The position numbers and the translations under genes were made by a program. The notes beneath the pieces were generated by a model. The model saw only the letters and a list, made by a program, of their open reading frames with translations. It was not told the DNA's origin and made no database searches. A stretch of 64,000 nucleotides of DNA, taken from NCBI GenBank assembly GCA_047967505.1, contig CM106541.1, one strand, 5' to 3'. This DNA is from Dipteris shenzhenensis (taxonomy: Eukaryota > Polypodiophyta > Polypodiopsida > Gleicheniales). This document shows, one piece after another, positions 32,776 through 43,892 of the stretch. The first letter of the stretch is position 1. Each line of letters begins with the position of its first letter.

Positions 32776-33230
32776 GGTCGCATGGAGTGCATCCTGACCG
32801 TCTATTAGTACGTCCAAGTCTTATGAGGCATGTGAACCGTCCAATGTCCGTCGGATCCTAGGGGGTTTATTAAAACTCGCATACAGTGAATCGCAACCGT
32901 CCTTAAGCCGCATCTGGACCGTCCAATGCCCGTCCGATCCGAGGTGACGGTTTAGCAAGACAAATTTCATCTCTGCCTCGCATGCAGTGCATCGCAACCG
33001 TCCATCAATACGTCCAAGGCTCCATGACGCATCGGAACCGTTCAATGTCCGTCGGATTCAAGGTCATAGAGACATGTAATCCCTGGCTCGCATGCAGAGC
33101 ATCGCGACCGTCCATGGGTACGTACGAGGCCCCATGAAACATCTGAGTCGTCCAAAGTCCGTCGGACCATCGGCACTTGGCTATGGCGTGTTCTGCTGCC
33201 CTTCCTGCTGCTCCGTCCAAAGTCCGTCGC
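32776..33230 (+). repeat. Degenerate 100-113-bp tandem repeat upstream of the ABCC gene
   Basis: Four units begin with CGCATnnAGTGnATC near 32776, 32878, 32978 and 33091. Each contains ACCGTCC near its start, then GAACCGTCCAATGTCCGTCG or a variant in its middle. A last partial phrase (CCGTCCAAAGTCCGTCG) lies at about 33208-33226, inside the predicted ABCC coding start. Confidence 0.85.
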
Positions 33231-36200
33231 CTCTTCTTCTCCTTCTGCTCCCCTTTGCTCCTCCTCGCCCACTCCCGCCCCCTCCTCCCCTCTGATTTGC
33301 CCCCCCTCCCCTTCGCTTCCCAATCCCCCTTCCTCCTCTCCCTCTTCCTCCAATCTTGGCACTCCCAGTACCCCCACAAATCCCTCCTCCGTTCCCTCTT
33401 CCATTGCTTCTGGCAAGACCTTTCCACCACTGCTCTCCTCGCCCTCCTCAAAGGCCTCGGCATCCTCTCTGGTCCCGTTTTCCTCTACTTCTTCGTCGAC
33501 TGTCTCTCTCGCAATCCCGCAACCACGTTCCCCCGTGAAGGTATCATCCTCATAGCTTCCCTGCTCGTCATCAAGGTCGTCGAAAATCTCGCCCAGAGAC
33601 ATTGGTACTTTGGTGTGAGGATCTTAGGAGCCAAAGTGCAGTCCACCATGATGGCCGTCATCTATCACAAGGAGCTGTCTTATATGTCTAGCCGCGGAAC
33701 GTCCGTGCACAACACAGGGGAGGTTGTCAACTACATATCAGTGGACGCCTATCGTCTTTGCGAATTTGCCTGGTTTCTGCATTGGAGCTGGCTGGTGCCT
33801 CTAACTATTTTGGCAGCATTGGGCATAATCTTCGCAATCGTCGGCGTTGCTGCAATTCCTGCTGTGATCCTCATTGTAGCAGTTAGCCTTTGCCTTACCC
33901 CGCTCATCAAATCGATGCAGCAATCTCAACGAAAATACATGCAAACTCAAGATGAGAGACTAAGAGCGACCACTGACGTCTTGATGGGAATCAAAGTCAT
34001 CAAATTGCAAGCATGGGAGGAGAAGTTCTATGCTTTCCTCCAGCAGAAGCGAGATGTCGAGTTGAACTGGCTCGCCGACACAATACATAAGCGAAACTAC
34101 GCCACGGTTCTTTACTGGATAATGCCCATGGCCTTCACGTGCTCTGTGCTCGTGGCCTGCCTCTTTCTCAACATATTGCTAACCTCCACCATCGTTTTCA
34201 CTGTGCTGGTGACCTTTGGAACCATTCAGGATCCTATTCAAATGATGCCGGAAATCTGTGCCGCAATAATTCAAGCGCAAGTTTCGGTACGCCGCTTAGA
34301 AAACTTCTTGCAGGACGTCCAGGAATCGGAGATGGAAGTACACGTTGAAAGGGAACCTAGTCAATTTGTCTCTGAGCACGCAATCGTTGTGCAAGGTGCC
34401 GTTACGAGTTGGAATCCCAACGACTCAAGGCCTTCCCTCAGCGATCTCAACCTTGTGTTGAGACGGGGGGTTAAAGTTGGTGTGTGCGGAGCAGTCGGTT
34501 CTGGGAAATCTACACTTCTTCTCTCCCTTTTGGGCGAGGTGCCAAGGTTGGCTGGCACTGTAAGTCGTGACTGTTCTTAAATCTCTTGTGACAGCAGTTG
34601 TATCGTCTCGGATCCGAAAGAACAATCGGAATTTGTATTTGTGCGAGTCTAACGTACGTTCTCCTTTGTTCCAGGTACAGTTGTATGGCAGCGTGGCATA
34701 TGTGTCTCAAACACCATGGATTCAAAGCAGGACAGTCCGAGACAACATAGTGTTTGGAAAACCGTTGGACATGGTGCGCTACAGAAATACATTGCGCGTT
34801 TGTGCACTAGACGACGATATAAGAAATTTGAGCCACGGAGACCTCACAGAGGTTGGGGAAAGGGGAATCAGCCTGAGTGGCGGTCAGAAGCAGCGAATTC
34901 AGCTGGCTAGGGCGGTATATAACGACGCAGACATCTACCTCCTGGACGACCCTCTCAGCGCAGTTGATGCACAGACAGCTTCTATTCTTTTTTATGTACG
35001 AATTTCAGTGTCTTCATGAGAGTAGTCTTCACATTCCATGCTCTCAGGCCCTGCGAAACTATAGCTGCCATGTTATTAATCAAGGTCACTTCATTCGGGC
35101 AGGATTGTATGATGGGAGCACTCGGAGAGAAGACAGTCCTTTTGGTCACGCATCAAACAGAATTTCTATCGTCAATGGACAGTATTCTGGTGAGTCCGTT
35201 TCCGATTCATGGACGGTGCAAGTTTCTTTCGGGCTGGATGATTTGAAACCTAACAAGCTTTGGTAAATAAACGACGCATCACGTTCGCATTGTTCGATTC
35301 GGTTTCATAATGGCTCGTTACATTTAGCTGCTAATTACAGGTGATGGAACATGGGAAAATCAAGCAGGCAGGCTCACACAACGATTTGCTGGTTTCTGGC
35401 CAAGCACTGTTTGAGAAGCCGGGCTCGGCACACAAAGAGGCGTTGCCGTCGGTGGTGGAGAATGGCGACGGTGCACCAGCCGGTCTGGTTGATGGTAAAG
35501 CTATTGATTATGCACCTCGAATCGAAAAAACTGAAATCCAAAGTCCAGAATGCTTGTTGAGTCCGACGCAACTGGTGATGGACGAGGCCATGGAGTCGGG
35601 CAAGGTAGGGATGAAGCCCTATATCCACTATACACAGATTGCCAAAGGGCAAGTCGTTGCCACAACGATGGTAATCGGGCAGCTGATATATTCCGTCGCG
35701 CAGCTCTACAGCAACTTATGGTTAGCCAAGGGAGTTTCTGACTCAGAATTATCGTCCGAAGTTCTGATCGAAGTATATGCTGGCCTCTCCTTAGTTTGTG
35801 TCATCTTCTTCGCCTTACGCAGCCACATGGTCGTGACCTTAGGCCTGAAAGCTTCCAAGGCCTTCTTCACAAAATTGATGACTTGCATCATGAGAGCCCG
35901 CATGGGTTTCTTTGACGCGACACCTTCGGGGAGGATCCTTAATCGGGTATAGTTGTGGAAGGCTTTGTTCATGACAAATTTGCCAAAATTTGCCTTGCCT
36001 CAGATATATTATACCATTTTCCTGTTATGGCGTTGATAGGAATTGTGTATAACGGAAAAGAAATCTCTCTATTTTGAAATGTTTCAAGGTGTCGGTGGAC
36101 ATGAGCGTGCTGGATCTTGACGTTCAATTTGGTCTGGCTACCTTCCTTGGAACTGCTTTTGATGTTGCCTGCATACTTGTTGTCATCTCGATCGTGACTT

Positions 36201-38475
36201 GGGAGATTTTGCTTTGCGTTATTCCTGTGCTTTTCCTTGCTCAATATCTCCAGGTTTGCTCCACCTCAATCGCAAGATTTTACTGACCATTGTGCAAGAT
36301 TGCCTGACAATATCTTGATAAAAATGTGGGCAATGTTACAGCGCTACTATGCAGTTGCAGCTCGTGAGTTGAATGGGATCAACTCGATAACGAAGGAACC
36401 TGTGATTAACAGTTATGCAGAGACTATGACTGGCAATGTAACAATACGAGCGTTTAAGGAGTGTAAGAGATTCAAAAAGCGCAACTGGCAGCTCATTGAT
36501 CGAGATGCAAGTGCATACATCTACAGATTTGCAGCTCTAGAGTGGATGGTCGTTCGGATCGAGTTATGCTCCACTGCTGTACTTGTCGTCGTTGCCGTTC
36601 TTGTGCTTTATCGAAAAAATTTATCAGCAGGTGACGCTAATTTCATGCAAGTTGCTTTTCACGGATATATCCTGAGCCGATTTGGATTTTCACAGTTCAA
36701 TCACCATCGGCTGAGAGATTTGCAATAGTCTCTTAATGCTGCAGGGCTTGCGGGATTGGCTGTTACTTTTGCGCTTGCATTGAACAATTCTCTTGTGGTT
36801 TTCTCAATCCGGCAAAGCTTCCTGGCAATTTTCAGTGTTTCAGTCGAACGCATCAAACAGTATATGGAGCTACCAGCAGAAGCACCTGTAAAAATAAAAG
36901 AAAGTAGACTCCCTCCTGCGTGGCCGCACAAAGGAAAAGTTGAATTTGAGAACCTGCAAGTAAGGAAAATGATAGCGTATTGCAATACAATGTTGTCTAT
37001 GTCGATGATCTGCGTTACGTTTCTGGCTCTGCCTCCTGTATCGTTCATCGAGTCTTGTCCTCAAATTAATTAGCATGTTTTAGAGACTACAATTCAGCGA
37101 TTTTTTTTTTACAGATCCGTTACAGGGAGTGCTCTCCATTGGTTTTGAAAGGAATCACATGCATCTTCTATGGTGGCCAAAAAATCGGTGTGGTTGGCCG
37201 CACTGGAAGTGGGAAGACAACCTTGATCAAGGCTCTTTTCCGTCTCGTGGAGCCATGGGATGGCAAGGTCTGCATAGACGATATAGACATAACTTCAATC
37301 GGGTTGCACGATCTACGATCTAGACTGGGAATCATACCGCAAGAGCCGGTATTATTTCAAGGAACAGTTCGCACAAATCTGGACCCGTTGAATGAATACT
37401 CTGACAATCAAATTTGGGAGGTAGGACGACATTAACGCTCGCACATCCATCCTCTCGTTGTGAGATTGTAATTTGTTGTTGTTCTGAAGTGATCAGTCTA
37501 GTTGCCATTTTCATGTTTCGTATATATGCGAATTGTACATGAACAAGCTTTAAATCTGGAATGCAACATTTCAGACACTGAGGAAGTGCCAGCTTGCTCA
37601 AGTGGTGGAAAGGTTACCCCTTCGACTTGAGTCGCCAGGTGAGATCGTGGTTGAAGCAGGGCTGATTACACAGTAAATGGTGTAATATTTAGAAACATGG
37701 CTGTTGTTGGATAAGAGAGCTCATCATTGCATGCTTGAAGCTTGCATGAACTAATCAAAGCATTAAAATAGAAATTTGAAGGTTACGTCGTGCCTGCTTC
37801 TCGCTAGTTATTCAATCTGTCCATCAAGGAGTCAGAAGTGCACCTCAAACGAAAGAAAGGGCTCACAACTGTGTAATATTTGAAAGGGATGCCTGCAACC
37901 AAACATAGATAAGAACTCAACCATCTAAATTACTTAAGATCTCCAGACAAATAGATACGACAACTAAACTATCTCGATTCTACAAGCCGCTTATCCTCAG
38001 CAAAATATCATCCTCCATGAGTGCAGTCAGCGATCAAGGGGAAAATTGGAGTGCCGGGCAAAGGCAGCTCTTCTGTCTAGGTCGTGTATTGTTAAAGCAT
38101 AGCCGAGTTCTAGTGCTGGATGAGCCTACTGCTTCCATCGATTCTTTCACTGACGCTCTTGTTCAACACGTTATGGGGCATCAGTTTGCTGCATGCACTG
38201 TGATAACAGTCGCCCACAGAGTTCCCACTATCATGGGTAGTGACATGGTTGCGGCCCTCCACGATGGTATTTAATCTTATCCTCAGCACAACTGCAAGCA
38301 CTCTCTTCTTCTCGGAAATCAAGACCCTGTCATTAAACTATTCCAACTTCATGAATCATGGTGTGTAGGAGTTTTGATGGAGTTCGACTCTCCGAATAAA
38401 CTCATGGAGAACGAGACATCCTTTTTTGCCCAACTGGTAACGCAGTACTGGGCTCCAACCGGCCGCAACAATTAA
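33183..38475 (+). CDS. ABC transporter subfamily C (MRP type), N-terminally short
   Basis: Eleven predicted exons: 33183-34559, 34675-34995, 35103-35189, 35341-35946, 36089-36253, 36342-36630, 36745-36959, 37115-37420, 37575-37638, 38027-38266, 38369-38475. All introns are GT-AG and phases agree, giving about 1258 residues ending WAPTGRNN. Domains: TMD1 (CFWQDL near residue 75 to about 380); NBD1 with Walker [10 protein letters not shown] near 436, LSGGQ near 526 and Walker B YLLDDP near 547; TMD2 in exons 4-7; NBD2 with GRTGSGKT near 1048, [20 protein letters not shown] and VAHR. Plant ABCC proteins move glutathione conjugates and organic anions across the vacuolar or plasma membrane; substrate unknown here. 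The extra N-terminal TMD0 of full-length relatives (about 1500 residues) is absent. The start ATG is tentative. Confidence 0.88.
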
Positions 38476-39874
38476 CAGTGTAAGGCTCCCAACGTCATGT
38501 TCTGCAATCCTTTTGAACGATCATATGCTGATGAACGGGCTTTCTGAGCCCGAAAATGGAAACCACATTTGTCTACATAATAATATAGTATCCTTACATA
38601 ACTGGTGAAAAACTTGTCGAAACGTAAAGAGATGAAAAAACCATAGCACAACTCACAATATGCTTTACAACAGTGTGGACTAAGTTTCAGGATCATATTC
38701 ACTGATTTCAGCCTACGAGGCAGGTCTTGGAGCCACAAATACGGTTTCCCGTCCTCTCTTTCCTTGGTATGACGGGCTGTGACCTCCTCTGAATTTGGTT
38801 TACTCGGAATAGATAAATATACAACGATACTCCATCATTTTTATTTTCACATGTAAAAAAAGTTTTTAACATTTCGTAAAATTTGTAAAATTTTAGGCAA
38901 TTTAGTTATATTTTAGCTTAAAAGTCTTCAATCTTTAAGAGAAACCTTCAAAATTTTGAATCCCCAAATTTTGACATTTGTTGATAAAAATATTTTCTAT
39001 GATCACTGGAAGTGAGTCTATCCTTGCATCACTGGAGGTGAGTCTATACTTGCTTGAGCACATGTCCACTTCTTTTTTCTCGTGGTTAGTGTTAAGTATT
39101 ACTTTGGTATAACTACCTCAACGACTTTTGTATTAATTGTTTTTAATTATAATTAGTGTTAAGTATTTTGTTGACCTCATCTACTCTTCCTTTCATTAAC
39201 GTAGGGCCATTAACCATTTTAAAAGCAGTTTGTTAATTGGCAAGGTTGCCTTTCTTTAATGATATCTCAAATACTCTTAATTCTTTCATTAAGGCACTTA
39301 GCTATATTGGCTTCTTCCACCTTGTTTCTTTATAGTTGATTAAGCCCCCCTTCCCCCTCCACCCCGAATTTAAAAAGTTTGCTTTAAAAAAATATAATAC
39401 GCACTTTTCGATTAAAAAATGTGTCCTAACATTCTAAACATAAAAAATACATTTTTTTCAATTGGTTGGAGGTGACTGTTTGATCAGCCAAACACTACGT
39501 AGTATAAAAATGCCACACGGTAAACCAAAAGACCATGTGGTATGATCCAAAACACTGCTTGGTAAATTTGTATAACGCGTAGTAAATTTAACGTCATTAG
39601 CGACACATGGTGTGGCTTTGGACACGTGTTGCAATCTTGACCATCAAAAGACATGTGGAAACTCAATTTATTGTGCATTATTTTTGCATAAAAGTTATTA
39701 AAAAGCCCCTTATTCCATTTTTCCTCATTATCTCCAAATCCTGCTTCGCTATCGTTTTCTCTCACTCACTTTGTCGAGTTTTTTGCTTTCTTTTGCTATT
39801 TTTGTGTGTGTCAATCGGGCCAAGTGATGGCCCACTTTGGTTAATTAGAATCACCTCGCCTTGGTTGATTGTAG

Positions 39875-39940
<66 letters not shown>

Positions 39941-40538
39941 TGTTTGTGCATCAGTCGGGGGCCAAGAGATGGCCCACATCGACTGGTTGGAATTTCCTTG
40001 CCTTGAATTACGTGTTTTACTTGTGTGATAAATAAGTTCGAAGCTGGGTGATGGCCCACTTTTGCCAATTAAAATCCCCTTGCTTCGATCTAGTAATATA
40101 CCATATATATATAGAGTAGTTCTAGCACGTATATAATTATTATTGTGTGCTTTAGATCACTATACATCCATCCATCATGGCAACACAAGAGAGAAAGATA
40201 GGTAAGCTAAAGGCTGAGATTCAAATACTTGTCTGTCATTTAATAATTGAACATATAGTAGGATTCAGTGATGAAGACATTGAGGCCATTGCAAATTCAA
40301 AATATTTATGACATTAAATGCAAGTCCGGGTATTGAAAAATCCTTACATGAATTGTCAAGGACATAGCCGAATGTTAAGGTCAAATGTGAAATTGATAGT
40401 GGAGCGATTTTTTCCTTGAGTATTGGGAGCCTTCTGATAGGTCAATGGGACATATTCGCTAAGGTGAGACATGTCACCTTGCCTATCAATCAAGAGGAGA
40501 AGCTTGCACTATGGATGACTGAATGGAAGGAGTCGCAA
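38476..40538. other. Spacer downstream of the ABCC gene
   Basis: AT-rich with no recognised gene; the ABCC poly(A) region should lie in its first few hundred bases. Near 40178 a short plus frame starts MATQERKIGKLKAEIQ but soon hits stops and resembles nothing I know. Confidence 0.5.
39811..40090. repeat. Three imperfect repeats around a (GA)n run
   Basis: GATGGCCCACTTTGGTTAATT near 39826, GATGGCCCACATCGACTGGTT near 39966 and GATGGCCCACTTTTGCCAATT near 40047 are each followed by AATnnCCTnGCnT words. A pure GA run of about 60 bp (39876-39936) sits between the first and second. Confidence 0.75.
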
Positions 40539-40800
40539 CACCACAAGACACGGGCCACTTTTCGACACCAATATTGATGCTAAATACAAAGATTTTTTTT
40601 TAAAAGGCAAGTGAAAAGTGTTGTAATATCCATTGGTGTGTGCGTCACAAAGGAAGTGTCAGTATCATCATCGGTATGGGCATCGGTAAACTGAGTGTTC
40701 TCAATGTCAGTATTGGCATAGGTATCAACATCGGTATATACCGACACTGCAGTGTTATTATAGGCTTTGGTATATACTGACGCTTTGACCAATAAATACT
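40539..40800 (+). repeat. TIR and subterminal region of a second CACTA family (B)
   Basis: At 40539 CACCACAAGACACGGGCC followed by TTTTCGACACCAATATTGA lines up with the family A terminus, with a C in place of T in CACTA. Following words such as ATCGGTATATACCGAC and GGTATATACTGACG form a different subterminal palindrome from that of family A. The same words recur at 59200-59285. Confidence 0.6.
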
Positions 40801-41006
40801 TAAATGCGGAAGAAATACTTTAGAGAGGAATGGTGGAAAAATGGAATGAGAGGAATGAGGAATGGAAAGAGAGTGAGGTGGAAGGAGAGAAAACGTGTAA
40901 AAGTGGAAAGATGAAAAGATGGAAACGCATAAAGATAGAAAGACAAAAATGCAAAAAGACCAAAAGATGAAAATGTGGAAGAGCGAAAAGACAAAAATGC
41001 AAAAAG
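40801..41006. repeat. Purine-rich repeat of family B, left part
   Basis: Words such as GGAAAGATGAAAAGATGGAAACG and CGAAAAGACAAAAATGC recur here. The same style resumes at 55880, which suggests one family B tract split by the family A copies inserted from 41007 onward. Confidence 0.65.
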
Positions 41007-41060
41007 CACTACAAGGCATAGGCCCTTTTCCGATGAAAATACTGACATTTTTTACACTAA
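41007..41060 (+). repeat. Left TIR of CACTA copy III
   Basis: CACTACAAGGCATAGGCCC then TTTTCCGATGAAAATACTGAC, nearly identical to the end at 27729. The left flank is a family B purine tract (ATGCAAAAAG). Confidence 0.9.
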
Positions 41061-41122
41061 TTTTTTTTAAAAACAGGCGCAAAGGTCATTATTAACGTTG
41101 TTATAAGCATCGAAAAAGAACG

Positions 41123-41190
41123 GTCGCTATATAGCGACACTGGTAACTGTCGCTATATAGCGACATTGGTAAATGTCGCTATATAGCGAC
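41123..41190. promoter_or_regulatory. Subterminal palindrome array, copy III
   Basis: Perfect GTCGCTATATAGCGAC at 41123, 41149 and 41175, again exactly 26 bp apart as at 27847-27940. Confidence 0.75.
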
Positions 41191-41204
41191 GATTGACAGA
41201 ACTT

Positions 41205-41275
41205 AAAAAAAAGCATTAGTGGGGCTAAACAGGGCCATAGCAAGCCCTGATTTGCCCCACTAATGTTTTTTTTTT
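41205..41275. other. A/T-flanked stem-loop, copy III
   Basis: AAAAAAAGCATTAGTGGGGC pairs with GCCCCACTAATG followed by a T run; an inner AGGGC/GCCCT stem closes a small loop. It corresponds to 27955-28029 and lies between the TIR and the 3' end of the TNP1-like gene. Confidence 0.8.
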
Positions 41276-41503
41276 GTAATTATAAAAAAAAGTTTTTTAT
41301 TACAAAATTTCTCTTACAAGAAGGGTGATACAAAATCGCTCAAATGAAATGATTGAGCAATAAAAGCATATACATGTCGAAGATATATAACATTGTTTGT
41401 TACAAAATTACCCTTTCGAAAAGGGTGATACAAAATCGCTCAAACGAGCCGATATACAAAATGATATACATGGCGAAGTATATGCAAACTACTTCTACTA
41501 CTA

Positions 41504-41530
<27 letters not shown>

Positions 41531-41535
<5 letters not shown>

Positions 41536-43032
41536 CATTTGAATCATCGTCGTCCTCCTCATCCTCGTCTTGCTAGCCTGATCCTTGGTCCTCATGAGCT
41601 GCCCTTGCTCCCTAACCCTCGTGAGCTATGCTTGATCGCTAGCCCTCGTGATTGCTCGCCTCTGGTGATGGAATGCTCGAGCTTTGACCCTAAGAGTGAA
41701 ACCATATTAATTGAAAATTAGATTGGAACTTAAAGAATAAAACAATTTAAAAAGTGAGATTACAAGTAGGAGTAGACTTATACAGTGCGAGCAGCCACCT
41801 CAGCCCAATCAACCGTCGCTCCCATTACCTCTTGCTCAATAAACCATGGGCGCGTTGTGTCTCTACATTTATAAGAAGATGACCCATCGCAGCTTGCTGT
41901 GGATCCAATTTACGAGAGTTAGATAAAGTGCATGTAATATGTAGTAAAACAAATAGAACAATACATTAAATGAGAAGAAGTAGACTTACCACGATTGCCT
42001 CGAACGCCAACCGTTCGCCTGCACTAAAGTGCAAAGTACCTACGACGTCCAACCGTCTCCTCGTAGCCCTCCTCTGACCCTCAAACATTTCGGGATGGTC
42101 CCTATTCTGCTTCTTGAATAACTTCCAATCAACTTTGTCTACCCAGCTAGGTTTAGCCATCCCCTTTGCGATGGAAGTATGCATGGTTGATCTACGATGC
42201 TTCAAGAACAAACCCATGCGCTCTCGCATGTAATTCTCATTGAACTCCCAATTTGGCGGGTTAGAGTATTTTTCTTTTAATTCATCAATGACTTCTTGCT
42301 TCTTTTGATCATCTTGATATCGCCAATTAGTAGCAATGCTACTCTTGAAGTGGTGGCTCATCAACCGCCTCATGGTGGCCATCACTGCTTTGCTCTTTCT
42401 ATCTTCTATTATCTCTCCAGTAGCCATGATTTGATAGGAGAGGTCCTCGACTGGGTAAGGAGGACTCATGGTAGTGGCAGAGTCAGAGCGGGTGGAAGCT
42501 GTGCGAGCGCTTCTGGAGCGAGGAATAGCAGTGGGAGTAGGAGAGGGCAAGGGACCTGATTGATACTACGTCTCGGGATCAAGTGGAGACCTATAGGGAT
42601 ATGAGTGTGCTAACTCGTCTACATCTCCCGAGTCAGCACAACATAAGCGGCCCCTCCTACCCCTCCTTTCCTTATGATAGGCACACGCAGGTGATGACCC
42701 CTCAGTCGAAGGGGCACGAGGGGATGGTTGAGTAGTAGGCCCAGCCATAGGAGAGGGAATTGCTGAGGTCCTCTGAGATAGCAGAGAGAAGAATATCACT
42801 GCCTCCTCATTCATCATCTGTGCTACAAACTCGTCAGGACTCCCGACAAAGCCATGGGCTGCTAGCAAAGGAGTTCCCCAAGGGGTAGTCGTAGTGCTAC
42901 ATCCAGTCGGGCCAGGGGTAGGTCCCTGAGGTGTCGCCTGAGAGCAATCAAAGTCCTCTAGAGAATAGAGATCATGCTGTCTCATCTTGGGAGGCTATCT
43001 ATACTCATTGGACGTGTGACGTGATCCCATGT
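41531..43032 (-). CDS. TNP1-like gene, best preserved copy (copy III)
   Basis: The coding exon starts after GTTAG at 43032. Minus frame 42985-42569 encodes a Ser/Pro/Thr-rich part with CLCCADSG-like RLCCADSGDVDELAHS, then TAG at 42566-42568. The same frame continues as SPTPTAIPRS through the conserved RRLMSHHFKSSIATNWRYQD, QEVIDELKEKY, NWEFNENYMRERMGLFLKHR, WKLFKKQNRDHPE and RRLDVVGTLHF to an intron donor near 41985. Two later exons end in an acidic tail at 41531. Apart from the TAG no stop breaks the main exon. Family: plant transposase Ptta/En/Spm type; likely DNA-binding partner of TNP2 (inference). Its promoter has been lost. Confidence 0.75.
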
Positions 43033-43039
43033 CTAACGT

Positions 43040-43885
43040 AGACACAAACACAAAAACAAAAAACAAAAAACAAACATAAGCATAGGCATAGGCATAGGCA
43101 TATGCTTATGAAAAGAAGACAAAAAGAGAGGAATAAAGAAGAGAGAAGGAGGAAAAAAGAAGAGAAAGAAGAGACAAGGAGAAGGAGAAGGAGAAGAGAA
43201 AGAAGGAGAAGGAGAAGGAGAAGGAGAAGGAGACAGATGCTCATGCATAAGCATAAGCTTAAGAGAAGGAAGAGGGAAAAAGAGCATAAGCATAAGAGAA
43301 AAGGAAAGAAAGCATATGCTTATGCTTATGCATGAGCATATGAGCATAAAAGAAAAAGAGAAAAAGCATAAGCTTGAGCTTATGCATGAGCATATGAGCA
43401 TATGCTCATGCATGAGCATATGAGCATATGCTCATGCATAAGCATAAGCATAGGCAAATACATATGCTTATGAAAAGAGATTGAAAGAGGAGAAAGAGGG
43501 GGGAAAAGAGAGGAAAAGAGGAAAAGAGAAGAAGGAGAAGGAGAAGGAGAAGGAGAAGGAGAAGGAGAAGGAGAAAGAAGAGGGAAAAAGAGCATAAGCA
43601 TAAGAGAAAAGGAAACAAAGCATATGCTTATGCTTATGCATGTGCATATAAGCATAAAAGAGAGAAAAGAGGAGAAGGAGAAGGAGAAGGAAAGAGGAGA
43701 AGGAGAAGGGGAAAGAGAGAGGAAAAGAGATTGAAAGAGGGGAAATATAAGAGGGGAAAAGAGCATAAACATAAGAGAAGGAAGAGAGGAAAAGGGATTG
43801 AAAGAGGGGAAAAAGAAGAGAAGGAAAGGAGGGAAAAAGAGATTGAAAGAGGGGAAAAAAGAAGAGGGGAAAAGAGATTGAAAGA
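43040..43885. repeat. Palindrome and polypurine composite repeat, copy III
   Basis: GAGAAGGAGAAGGAGAAGG tracts alternate with GCATATGCTTATGCATGAGC clusters. On the minus strand it precedes the TNP1-like coding exon, as in the other copies. Confidence 0.88.
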
Positions 43886-43892
43886 GGAAAAA

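Larger units (their letters stand above)
41007..43885. mobile_element. CACTA family A, copy III (left part)
   Basis: Starts with CACTACAAGGCAT at 41007, then palindromes, hairpin, TNP1-like gene on the minus strand and the purine/palindrome block. At about 43890 it joins the acidic TNP2 tail of copy II. Its own leader, central promoter, TNP2 and right end are missing. Confidence 0.8.

Noticed and set aside
34560-34579. ABCC protein ending after NBD1 Walker A (VSRDCS)
   Set aside because: The frame there runs through a GTAAGT splice donor; the next exon at 34675 continues the family sequence in phase.
38267-38274. ABCC stop at 38274
   Set aside because: The TAA follows a GTATTT donor. Splicing from 38266 to 38369 gives [13 protein letters not shown], the usual C-terminus.
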